Positions 15,910-23,887 of a DNA stretch of 64,000 nucleotides are shown piece after piece. Below the pieces are notes generated by a model. The model worked only from the letters and a program-made list of their open reading frames with translations. It made no database searches and was not told where the DNA came from. The translations under genes were made by a program, and so were the position numbers. The stretch is from Nitrospirota bacterium (GTDB lineage: Bacteria; Nitrospirota; Thermodesulfovibrionia; Thermodesulfovibrionales; UBA6898), in NCBI GenBank assembly GCA_016214855.1, contig JACRMT010000012.1, positions 223,885 to 287,884 on the forward strand. The letters are read 5' to 3'. The first letter of the stretch is position 1, and every line of letters begins with the position of its first letter.

Positions 15910-16878
15910 GTGTCCCTGCTTGGCGTTAGGGATCTCAACATCTTCTTCCGGTCTGCAGCAGAACCCGTAAACGTCGTATCAAACCTCAATTTCGACATTA
16001 AAGAATCCGAGATATTCGGCCTGGCAGGCGAGAGCGGCTGCGGCAAGAGCATTACTGCCCTTTCTATTCTTGGCATCCTTCCTTCATCTGCCCGCGCTGA
16101 GGGAGAGATATCGTTCAAAGGGAATAATCTTCTCACGCTTGATCGGGAAGCGCTCAGGCGGATACGAGGCAACGAAATATCGATGATCTTCCAGGAGCCG
16201 ATGACCTCGCTGAACCCTGTGCTTACCATAGGGTACCAGATAGCAGAGGTTCTGACGACCCATAAGGCCATGAAGAAGAAAGACGCCATGGACAAGGCAG
16301 TCGAACTCCTCAGGTCGGTCAGGATACCTTCTCCGGAGCTTCGTGCAAAAGAATACCCTCACCAGATGTCCGGCGGCATGAGGCAGCGCGTTATGATCGC
16401 CATGGCAATAGCCTGCAATCCGGCACTGCTCATTGCTGATGAACCGACAACAGCGCTTGATGTCACGATACAGGCCCAGATCCTTGAGCTGATCCAGGGG
16501 CTCAGGGAAGAAAAGAAGATGTCGATCCTTTTCATTACCCATGACCTTGCGATCATATCGGAGAATGCTGCGAGGGTCGGTATTATGTATGCGGGAAGGA
16601 TCATGGAGCTTGCCGGGACAAGGGATATCTTCAGCAATCCGCGTCATCCCTATACCATGGGGCTGCTCGATTCCCTGCCTCAGCAGAAGGGCAAGGTCCT
16701 GAAGCCGATCCCCGGTTTTGTGCCGAGGCCTGAGGCGCTTCCTCCCGGCTGCAAATTCTCTGACCGGTGCAGCCATGTACGCGACTATTGCCGGCTGCAG
16801 GAACCGCAGCTCTCCGAGATTGCACCAATGCATTTTTCGCGCTGTATCAGGGCAAAAGAGATATCATGGAACTCCTGA
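15910..16878 (+). CDS. dppD: peptide/nickel ABC transporter ATPase, OppD/DppD type
   Basis: 322 residues from a GTG start. Walker A GESGCGKS near residue 40, Q-loop [11 protein letters not shown], signature [15 protein letters not shown], Walker [13 protein letters not shown] and H-loop ITHDLAII are all intact. The C-terminal oligo_HPY region has [16 protein letters not shown], whose cysteines bind an Fe-S cluster in some DppD proteins. It energises import of di/oligopeptides or nickel chelates. The second ATPase gene overlaps its end by 13 bases. No permease or binding protein for it lies in this window, so those subunits are encoded elsewhere. Confidence 0.92.
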   Translation: MSLLGVRDLNIFFRSAAEPVNVVSNLNFDIKESEIFGLAGESGCGKSITALSILGILPSSARAEGEISFKGNNLLTLDREALRRIRGNEISMIFQEPMTSLNPVLTIGYQIAEVLTTHKAMKKKDAMDKAVELLRSVRIPSPELRAKEYPHQMSGGMRQRVMIAMAIACNPALLIADEPTTALDVTIQAQILELIQGLREEKKMSILFITHDLAIISENAARVGIMYAGRIMELAGTRDIFSNPRHPYTMGLLDSLPQQKGKVLKPIPGFVPRPEALPPGCKFSDRCSHVRDYCRLQEPQLSEIAPMHFSRCIRAKEISWNS

Positions 16879-17885
16879 ACGTCCGGGGACTGACAAAACA
16901 TTTTGCGATGTCCGGCGGCTTTGGCAAGGCCAAACAGGTGCTCAGGGCTGTTGACGGCGTCAGCTTTTCGATCAACGAAGACAGCGTTGTAGCGATCGTC
17001 GGCGAGAGCGGCTGCGGAAAATCAACGGTTGCCCGTCTCGTGCTCAGACTGATCGCTCCGACATCCGGCAGCGTTCTCTTTAAGGGCAAGGATCTTCTCA
17101 GCTTTAACAATAAAGAGCTCAAGACATTCAGAAAGTCTGCACAGATCATTTTTCAGGACCCCTTTGCATCGCTGAACCCCAGAAGAACGGTTTATGATAC
17201 GGTCTCGGAACCCCTGGTGATCCATAAGCTTGCGGTACGCGCCGAAATGCGGGACAGGGTTGCTGCGATCCTCGGCAAGGTCGGTATGGGACCCGAGACC
17301 ATGAGCCGCTATCCGCATGAGTTCAGCGGCGGGCAGAGGCAGAGGATCTGCATAGCACGTGCTCTTGCCGTTTCTCCTGAGCTGATCATTGCGGACGAAC
17401 CCCTTTCTGCCCTGGATGTCTCCATACAGGCCCAGATTTTGAACCTGCTCCATGATCTCAAGCGCACGTCAAAGATAGCGTTTCTTTTTATCAGCCACGA
17501 CTTGAGGGTTGTCCGGTATTTCAGCGACGAGGTCAATGTCATGTATCTCGGGAAGATCGTGGAGCATGCAAAAACAGAAGAACTTTTCCGGAAGCCGTAT
17601 CATCCGTACACAGAGGTGCTGCTTGCCTCAGCGCCAAAGATAAAAAGCAATCAGCAGTCAGCAGTCAGCAGTCAGCAGATTACGGTCAAAGATTCTTCAT
17701 TCCTTGCATCGCAGGGATCACGCATCACGGATTTAGGCGACGTGCCCAGTCCGGTCAATATCCCATCAGGCTGTCCGTTCCATCCTCGCTGTCCTAAACG
17801 CTTTGGCCCCTGCGACAAGGTCATTCCGGAACTGAAAGAAAAAGACGGGAGACTTGTGGCCTGCCATCTGTGGCATACGGTCTGA
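16866..17885 (+). CDS. dppF: peptide/nickel ABC transporter ATPase, OppF/DppF type
   Basis: 339 residues from the ATG at 16866; the earlier in-frame ATG at 16767 lies deep inside dppD. Walker [11 protein letters not shown]-loop FQDPFASLNPRRT, signature FSGGQRQRICIARAL, Walker B LIIADEPLSALD and H-loop ISHDLRVV are intact. The C-terminal CPFHPRCPKRFGPC motif marks the oligo_HPY extension. Between the ATPase core and that motif is an extra segment, NQQSAVSSQQITVKDSS, encoded by four tandem copies of a 7-base unit, that relatives generally lack. It pairs with dppD as the heterodimeric motor. Confidence 0.92.
   Translation: MELLNVRGLTKHFAMSGGFGKAKQVLRAVDGVSFSINEDSVVAIVGESGCGKSTVARLVLRLIAPTSGSVLFKGKDLLSFNNKELKTFRKSAQIIFQDPFASLNPRRTVYDTVSEPLVIHKLAVRAEMRDRVAAILGKVGMGPETMSRYPHEFSGGQRQRICIARALAVSPELIIADEPLSALDVSIQAQILNLLHDLKRTSKIAFLFISHDLRVVRYFSDEVNVMYLGKIVEHAKTEELFRKPYHPYTEVLLASAPKIKSNQQSAVSSQQITVKDSSFLASQGSRITDLGDVPSPVNIPSGCPFHPRCPKRFGPCDKVIPELKEKDGRLVACHLWHTV
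17651..17678 (+). repeat. heptanucleotide repeat inside dppF
   Basis: Four perfect copies of TCAGCAG in tandem within the coding sequence. The unit is not a multiple of three, so gain or loss of one copy would shift the frame before the C-terminal Cys-rich region while leaving the ATPase core intact. Confidence 0.85.
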
Positions 17886-17896
17886 TCAGGAACCCT

Positions 17897-18682
17897 TCAC
17901 TGCGATGCCCTGTTGCTGATATGCTGCCTGAGTGTTGACACTGCCCGTATAATCTCCTCTGTTGCCGGAAGTATTGAGATGATCCTGTCGATATGACCAC
18001 GCTCTGAGGCAAGTCTGAATGAGACCGGAAAATTGAGGTCATATATCCAGGTGAGCTGCATGATGCCAAAGTCATTGAGCGTTTTCAGATCAGAGATGCG
18101 GGAAAGCCTTTTCCCCGCAAGACATGCCAGTACATTATCAGAGTATTCCGGTCTGTCAGGCAGACCGAGGCCTGCAGCTGTTTCCCGCTCTGACGGAGCT
18201 TTTTCATAATATTCGGCAAATACGCGCCAGATATCGAGCTTGTCAGCATCACGGATCATCCTGAGAAAGAATTTCTTTTCCGGGTCGAGGCCTTGAGGGA
18301 TGGCATAGGCATTATGGAATCTGACGGCATCAAGGACAAGTTCCTGCTCATCACGGGAAAGCGCGGCCAGCATCTTCCTTTCCGTGAGCACCTCTGCACC
18401 AAGCCTGCCGTGATTGACAGAGTCACTGTCTCTGAATGTCCGGTATTGCGCATACTGAGGGAATCTGCCTATGTCGTGCAACAGGCCGATAGTTTCGGCG
18501 ATGAGCACCATATTCCTGTTCTGAAGTTCTGACTGAGCGATCGAAAGCATAGTTGCCGACACATTCAGGGAGTGCAGCTCTTTGAGGGTGTAATTTTTCG
18601 CTTCTTCTTTATTATCAGAAGCGAATGACCTGCAGTAATGTAAAAACTGCTGCTGAAGGTTCAGAAGATCAACAGGGTCCAC
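17897..18682 (-). CDS. HD-domain phosphohydrolase
   Basis: 261 residues from a GTG start. The HD metal motifs are visible: H in the ELHSLNV region, IGLLHDIGRFPQYAQY (the HD pair) and VNHGRLGAEVL, followed by a Asp in MIRDADKLDIW. HD proteins hydrolyse phosphomonoesters or phosphodiesters of nucleotides; this single-domain type is uncharacterised. It starts 25 bases after hisB and may be its co-transcribed neighbour, but no histidine-pathway role is known. It converges on dppF with an 11-base gap. Confidence 0.82.
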   Translation of the reverse strand: MDPVDLLNLQQQFLHYCRSFASDNKEEAKNYTLKELHSLNVSATMLSIAQSELQNRNMVLIAETIGLLHDIGRFPQYAQYRTFRDSDSVNHGRLGAEVLTERKMLAALSRDEQELVLDAVRFHNAYAIPQGLDPEKKFFLRMIRDADKLDIWRVFAEYYEKAPSERETAAGLGLPDRPEYSDNVLACLAGKRLSRISDLKTLNDFGIMQLTWIYDLNFPVSFRLASERGHIDRIISILPATEEIIRAVSTLRQHISNRASQ

Positions 18683-18707
18683 GAAATAGCTGTCAGTTAT
18701 TTACTGC

Positions 18708-19295
18708 TCAGAGCGAGCCCTTGGTAGAGGGAACGCCCTTGACCCTCGGATCAAGGGTCACAGCCTGCTTTAATGCCCTTCCCAGGGCCTTGAAGACCGC
18801 TTCTATGATGTGGTGCGTATTCCTGCCATACAATACGTTGACATGAAGGGTGATGCCTGCGCTGCCTGCAAAGGCCTGAAGAAAATCTTCGATAAGGTCA
18901 GGATCGAACTCCCTCAGCTTGCTCTTCTTCGGAAAAGCGACGTTGTACACAAGATATTGCCTGCCGCTGATATCAAGACTCACATGAGCCAATGCCTCAT
19001 CCATGGGAACAGATGCCTGGCCGTACCGGGAAATGCCTTTCATGTCGCCAAGGGCCTCTTTGAGGACCTTTCCCAGGACAATGCCGGTGTCCTCGACTGT
19101 GTGGTGGTCATCGATCTCAACATCACCCTTTGCCATGAGCTTCATGTCAAAGAGACCATGCTTGCACATGAGGGTCAGCATATGATCAAAAAAAGGTATC
19201 GGCGTCTTTATCGTATATGATCCTGTTCCATCAAGCTTCATCTCAAGCGAGATCTGCGTCTCTTTTGTCTTCCTCTCGATCCGTGCTTTTCTCAT
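18708..19295 (-). CDS. hisB: imidazoleglycerol-phosphate dehydratase
   Basis: 195 residues, typical for monofunctional HisB, which removes water from imidazole glycerol phosphate in histidine synthesis. The manganese-binding His/Glu motifs are present: [28 protein letters not shown] with the following PMDEALAHV, and [17 protein letters not shown]. The start at 19295 is preferred because it follows an AGGGGAG ribosome-binding site and matches the usual N-terminus ([13 protein letters not shown]); the open frame extends upstream to 19358 but overlaps hisC. It lies 25 bases after hisC in the same orientation. Confidence 0.95.
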   Translation of the reverse strand: MRKARIERKTKETQISLEMKLDGTGSYTIKTPIPFFDHMLTLMCKHGLFDMKLMAKGDVEIDDHHTVEDTGIVLGKVLKEALGDMKGISRYGQASVPMDEALAHVSLDISGRQYLVYNVAFPKKSKLREFDPDLIEDFLQAFAGSAGITLHVNVLYGRNTHHIIEAVFKALGRALKQAVTLDPRVKGVPSTKGSL

Positions 19296-19320
19296 AGTTC
19301 TCCCCTGTCCATGTCGTGAG

Positions 19321-20349
19321 TTATACGACCTTTTCGAGTGCCCTGAGAAACAGGACATTCTCTTTTGGCGTGCCGATCGTCACTCTGAGGCAGCCTGCAA
19401 CTGCATCGCAGAGATCTCTGACCAGTATCCCTTTTTCAAGAAGCCGGTCATAGATCTTGCGGGGATCTTTTACCCTGAAAAGGATAAAGTTCGCCTCTGA
19501 AGGAAAAGGAGTTACCCCCTTTATATGCTCCATTGCTGAGATCATCCTGTCACGCTCCTCTGCTATCACCTGTATCGCCGCCTTCAGCGCTTTTTTCTTT
19601 TTCAGCGCCTCGATGGCAACAGCCTGGGAAAGCGCATTCACATTAAAAGGCAGTCTCACCTTGTTCACCTCACCGATGATCTGCTCATCGGCGATCAGAA
19701 AGCCGAACCTGAGGGCTGCAAGGCCGATCTTGGAGAGTGTCCTCATGATCACCAGGTTCTTATAGTCCTTCAGCAGGGGCACAAAACCCTTTTCGCTCGA
19801 AAAGGGCTGGTATGCCTCATCAACAACTACCAGGCCTTTTGAGGCCTCAATAATCTTCAGGATCTTTTCAGAGGAAAAGCAGTTGCCTGTGGGATTGTTC
19901 GGGGTACTCAGAAAAACGATCTTAGGTCTTTCTTTTCTGAGGGCTGCCATCATAGGGTCAATATCGATATCAAAATCCCGGTCAAGGGGGATCTCTTTTT
20001 TCTTCTCGCCAAGGGCCTGGCTGATGATCCCGTACATGGAGAAGGTCGGCACAGGGTACAGGACCGGCCCTCCAAAGGCGGCGATGAGGTAATAGATGAG
20101 CTCATCAGAGCCATTGCCCTGGAGCAGGTTCTGCGGTCTTACACCAAGGTCTTTTGCAAGGACTGCCTTCAGCGCCTTTGCCTCAGGGTCAGGGTACCGG
20201 TTCGTCCGGATTTTTTTGACAGCTGCCAGTGCTTCGGCAAACCCATACGGGCTTTCATTGGCATCAAGCTTTATTCTGCAGGAGATTTCCTTTGCCTGGT
20301 ATGCCCTGAGTGAAGCAACCTCTTTTTTAACAAGCCTGCGTATGTCCAT
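19321..20349 (-). CDS. hisC: histidinol-phosphate aminotransferase
   Basis: 342 residues, a class I/II PLP aminotransferase that converts imidazole acetol phosphate to histidinol phosphate. Visible landmarks: LDANESPYG near residue 28, [15 protein letters not shown], the [11 protein letters not shown] substrate/PLP segment, [10 protein letters not shown], and the Schiff-base lysine in [15 protein letters not shown]. Slightly short at the C-terminus but complete. It heads the hisC-hisB-HD run and may be read from the GGDEF genes upstream, 71 bases away. Confidence 0.94.
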   Translation of the reverse strand: MDIRRLVKKEVASLRAYQAKEISCRIKLDANESPYGFAEALAAVKKIRTNRYPDPEAKALKAVLAKDLGVRPQNLLQGNGSDELIYYLIAAFGGPVLYPVPTFSMYGIISQALGEKKKEIPLDRDFDIDIDPMMAALRKERPKIVFLSTPNNPTGNCFSSEKILKIIEASKGLVVVDEAYQPFSSEKGFVPLLKDYKNLVIMRTLSKIGLAALRFGFLIADEQIIGEVNKVRLPFNVNALSQAVAIEALKKKKALKAAIQVIAEERDRMISAMEHIKGVTPFPSEANFILFRVKDPRKIYDRLLEKGILVRDLCDAVAGCLRVTIGTPKENVLFLRALEKVV

Positions 20350-20420
20350 GGTTCGTGGATTATATCACAAAAGCAGGAAGTCGAAACAGGAGGGGGGAAA
20401 GGGAACGATGCGAAAAGAAC

Positions 20421-21746
20421 TTACCGGATCCTTCTGCGGTCCATGATGTAGATGCTCTTTGCAAATGATTTTGCATACTGCTTGAGCTCTGCCACCTTCT
20501 GGGATATCTCCATAGGATCCCTGACAAGGGTGCGGTCCGTGTTGACCACAGCCAGAGAGACGGTCATGATGCCGAACATGGCAGGTTTGTCATTCCTGTC
20601 TATTGAGATAATAAATCCCTTCTTGGCGTCCTCAGGATCATAGTGAGCGGGAATGCCCTTATCGAACTCCTCGATGATCTGGGTGCATATTTTCTGGATC
20701 CTGTCAGGCGAACAGATGATCACAAAATCATCGCCGCCGATATGTCCGAGGAAATCCTCAGGCGCGCCGTATTCCTTTTTGATGGCGGTCAACATCTCCG
20801 CCATCCATTTGATCAGGTCACTGCCCCGCGCATAGCTGTACCGGTCATTGTATGCCTTGAAATTGTCCAGGTCTACGAGGCAGAAGGAGAAACTCTGCGT
20901 CTCATTGAGTCTCGTGAGCAGTTCTTTCTCTATTGCCAGATTTCCCGGCAGTTTTGTCAGGGGGTTGGCATCAAGGTTGATCACCTCAAGTTCCTTGAGG
21001 CGTGACGACATCTCTCTAAAGGATATCGCCAGGTCTGCAAGTTCATCCGCTCCCTTGATCTCGGGAATACTGTCAAAATCTCCGCTCCTGATCATATTCG
21101 TCGCCTCTTTCAGCCTCTCGATAGCAGCATTGAGATGATTCGTCAGGAGTGTGGCAAAGAGGAGGCCAAAAACAAAGGATATTGCGCTCAGCACGATCAT
21201 GATGAGCAGAGCCCGCTCACTCAGGGCATTCGACTTATTAACATGCAGGTCCTGCTGGGATTTGATCCTCAGGTCCATGTCTTTGAGGGCAAGGAGGATC
21301 TTGTTGAAATGCGATTTCAGGTCATGGCCTGATATCTCTTCCGCTTCCCGGCTCTTATGATCCTTAATGAGCTGTATCTCTCTGGTAAAAAGGGTGTTGT
21401 ATTTCTCATGAAGGGAAACGAGCGTTTCGACATTGACGCCGAGGTATGTCTCAGTCCTGCTGATATCACCAAGAAGGTTCCTGAACTCCCTGCTCCGTGT
21501 CCAGAACAGGTTCTCTGCATCCTGCTGCTGGAGCATGAGAGACCTTTTTTCATACAGATCCTGGGCAAGTATGCTGTCATTCAGGCGCGTCAGCTTTTCA
21601 TTGACCGCAATGGAATTAAAGACGATCGTCTTCGTAATGGCGCTCAGCTCCCTAAGGCTGAAAATGGCATACATGCCGACAAGCAGCGTAAAGGATATCA
21701 TCACGATATATCCGAGAAAGATCTTTTGCCGTAAGGAAAAATTCAT
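20421..21746 (-). CDS. membrane HAMP-GGDEF protein with GGDDF motif
   Basis: 441 residues. Transmembrane helices near 8-28 and 180-205 enclose a roughly 150-residue helical periplasmic sensor. A HAMP domain follows (about 205-255), then a GGDEF-like domain. The expected signature reads IGGDDFVIIC, with Asp in place of the catalytic Glu, and the domain contains insertions, e.g. DRNDKPAMFGIMTVSLAVV. The protein may thus be inactive as a diguanylate cyclase, or weakly active, and could instead bind GTP or c-di-GMP. It overlaps the upstream active-type GGDEF gene by 4 bases, so the two are coupled. Confidence 0.85.
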   Translation of the reverse strand: MNFSLRQKIFLGYIVMISFTLLVGMYAIFSLRELSAITKTIVFNSIAVNEKLTRLNDSILAQDLYEKRSLMLQQQDAENLFWTRSREFRNLLGDISRTETYLGVNVETLVSLHEKYNTLFTREIQLIKDHKSREAEEISGHDLKSHFNKILLALKDMDLRIKSQQDLHVNKSNALSERALLIMIVLSAISFVFGLLFATLLTNHLNAAIERLKEATNMIRSGDFDSIPEIKGADELADLAISFREMSSRLKELEVINLDANPLTKLPGNLAIEKELLTRLNETQSFSFCLVDLDNFKAYNDRYSYARGSDLIKWMAEMLTAIKKEYGAPEDFLGHIGGDDFVIICSPDRIQKICTQIIEEFDKGIPAHYDPEDAKKGFIISIDRNDKPAMFGIMTVSLAVVNTDRTLVRDPMEISQKVAELKQYAKSFAKSIYIMDRRRIR

Positions 21747-22966
21747 ATCGTTTCTTCGCTCGTGTTGAACCGGGGATGCTCATAGAGCGTTACCCTGTTC
21801 CTGCCTGATTCCTTGGATTTATACAAAGCCGCATCTGCCAGTTTTGTCACAGCCTCTATTGTATCACCATCCGCAGGAAAAGTTGCCACCCCGCCGCTGA
21901 CCGAGACAAAACCGAGGGGCTGTTTCTCCCGGTGCTTAAAGGGGGTGGCCTCGATCATCTTCCTGATCTTTTCTGCATACTGCGCTGCCCCGTGCTTGTC
22001 AGTGTTGGGAAGCATCACAATGAATTCCTCGCCGCCGTACCGTGCCACGACATCCCGGCTCCGTGTATGTTTCTTCAGAAGACTGCTGAGCTCCCTCAGG
22101 AGATAATCTCCCTCGGCGTGGCCGTTCTGATCGTTGTATTTCTTGAAATGGTCAATGTCGAACATAAAGATCGATATGGGGAAACTATAGCTGAGTGCCT
22201 TCTGCACCTCATCCAGCGACCGCTCTGCAAAATATTTTCTGTTATAGAGCTTTGTCAGAGCATCAGTATTCGCCTCATCCTGGGCAGTCGAAAGCCTTTC
22301 ACAGTTCTGCAGGGATATTGCAGCAAGGTCTGTCACCATCGCGATAAGGCGTTTTTCGTCTCCCGTAGGATTGAGGAGCCTGCCAAGACCGAGTATGCCG
22401 ATCAGCCGCCCCCTTGAGATCATCGGCGCAGCATGCATCATCTGGCCGTCTAAAGCCTTTGTCCCGGTCCCATTGTTCTCCTGGGCAAGCATCATCTTCA
22501 GCTTGGCTGCCTTTCCTATGAGACCTTCGCCGACAGCGAATGAAACAGACTCTTTTCTTTTTGATCCGTATGCAGCCTCGAGCGTCAGCACGCCCGCTGC
22601 TTCATTATAGATGTAGGCTTCAATGCAGTCAGTATTGACCAGATCTTTCGTGACCCTGATAACGGATGATATGGTCTCGTCAAAGGTGAGGCTTGAGTTC
22701 AGATGCTTTACGGTCTCCGGTATGCGGACAACAAAATAGGCATATTTCTCATTCTGCTTTTTCAGCTCATCGACCTGCCGCCGGATTTCGTTCTTCGCGG
22801 CTTCTGACAGGGACAGCTTTTTTTCAAATTCTTTCTGCTCGTTCAGGAGCCTCTTCTTTTCAAAGATGCCGCCGGAAGCCTTGCCGATGAAGAAAAAAAT
22901 GATCCCGGTTAGAGCTGCGATAACAAGGGCATAGGCTGTTTGAGTTTCAGCCAGCAGTTCCATCAT
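21743..22966 (-). CDS. GAF-GGDEF diguanylate cyclase
   Basis: 407 residues. One N-terminal transmembrane helix (about 12-32), a short coiled coil (KKLSLSEAAKNEIRRQVDEL), a GAF domain (about 80-225) and a GGDEF domain. The latter has the intact VARYGGEEFIVMLPN site, metal-binding DIDHFKKYND and RKYFAERS features. It should make cyclic di-GMP from two GTP. An RxxD inhibitory site is not obvious. It overlaps the second GGDEF gene and lies 69 bases after moeB. Confidence 0.92.
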   Translation of the reverse strand: MMELLAETQTAYALVIAALTGIIFFFIGKASGGIFEKKRLLNEQKEFEKKLSLSEAAKNEIRRQVDELKKQNEKYAYFVVRIPETVKHLNSSLTFDETISSVIRVTKDLVNTDCIEAYIYNEAAGVLTLEAAYGSKRKESVSFAVGEGLIGKAAKLKMMLAQENNGTGTKALDGQMMHAAPMISRGRLIGILGLGRLLNPTGDEKRLIAMVTDLAAISLQNCERLSTAQDEANTDALTKLYNRKYFAERSLDEVQKALSYSFPISIFMFDIDHFKKYNDQNGHAEGDYLLRELSSLLKKHTRSRDVVARYGGEEFIVMLPNTDKHGAAQYAEKIRKMIEATPFKHREKQPLGFVSVSGGVATFPADGDTIEAVTKLADAALYKSKESGRNRVTLYEHPRFNTSEETI

Positions 22967-23035
22967 ACGCGTCCTTATCCTTCGGCCGCATGGAACCGTG
23001 GCGTACTCTGCATCATAGCATTAAGGCTGTTCTGC

Positions 23036-23773
23036 TTATTTCTGACTGCCGCACGTTGGACATTGAGGGTCCTTGAACCCCTTGAAGGTCCTGAAACTCA
23101 TGTCATTGCCTGACCAGACAAGCAGTTTGCCCTTTAGCGGCTTGCCGATGCCTGCAAGATATTTGAGGGCCTCCATTGCCTGCAGGGTGCCTATTACGCC
23201 AGGGGTCGCGCCGAGCACCGGAAAGACCTCTTTAGGAGGGGATTCAGGGAAATAGCATCTCAGGCACGGCGTCTCCGGCGACTTGATGAACGTAATCCTG
23301 CCGTCGAGCCCCCAGATGCTCCCATGTACCAGAGGGATATTCTTCCGGATCGCGGATTCATTGAGCAGATACCGGGTAGGGAAATTGTCCATGCAATCAA
23401 GGATAAGGTCAGCCTTCCCGACCAGTTCATCCACATTCTCTGCAACGATCTTGTCCGTGATTGCTGTTATGGTAATGTGAGGGTTCAGCTCTTCAAGCGT
23501 CTGCTTTGCGGAAATGGCCTTGTTTGTGCCGATCCGGTTATGGTTATGCAGTATCTGGCGGTTGAGGTTCGACTGGTCAGGAGAGTCAAAATCGCAGATG
23601 CGGATATTGCCGACTCCGGCTACAGCAAGGTAAATCGAGACCGGAGAACCGAGCCCACCGGCTCCGGCGATAAAGATCGTTGAGTCCTTGATCTTTGCCT
23701 GGGTTTCTTCTCCCCAGCCTTCCATCATCATCTGGCGGGTGTATCTGCTGATCTCTTCCGGTGTGAATGCCAT
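23036..23773 (-). CDS. moeB: E1-like adenylyltransferase, MoeB/ThiF/HesA family
   Basis: 245 residues. The nucleotide site is GAGGLGSPVSIYLAVAGVG near residue 35, followed by DFDSPDQSNLNRQILH with the conserved Arg/Asp. The second half has CLRCYFPE and CPTCGSQK, the two CxxC pairs that hold structural zinc in MoeB and ThiF. These enzymes adenylate the C-terminal Gly of MoaD or ThiS to begin sulfur transfer for molybdopterin or thiamine. Which pathway it serves cannot be told from the window. It is first in a minus-strand series ahead of the GGDEF genes. Confidence 0.9.
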   Translation of the reverse strand: MAFTPEEISRYTRQMMMEGWGEETQAKIKDSTIFIAGAGGLGSPVSIYLAVAGVGNIRICDFDSPDQSNLNRQILHNHNRIGTNKAISAKQTLEELNPHITITAITDKIVAENVDELVGKADLILDCMDNFPTRYLLNESAIRKNIPLVHGSIWGLDGRITFIKSPETPCLRCYFPESPPKEVFPVLGATPGVIGTLQAMEALKYLAGIGKPLKGKLLVWSGNDMSFRTFKGFKDPQCPTCGSQK

Positions 23774-23887
23774 ACCTTCCCTCCCCTTCTGCCTCGTGCT
23801 GCGGCAAACATGCTAATATAAATTGAGGCCGCAGTTGAAAAAAGTATAGCAGATGACTGAACGAACCTTCAATACATTGCAGGGACT

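Noticed and set aside
17651..17678. CRISPR-like repeats
   Set aside because: Units are 7 bases, contiguous and without spacers; no CRISPR array or cas gene is visible in the window.
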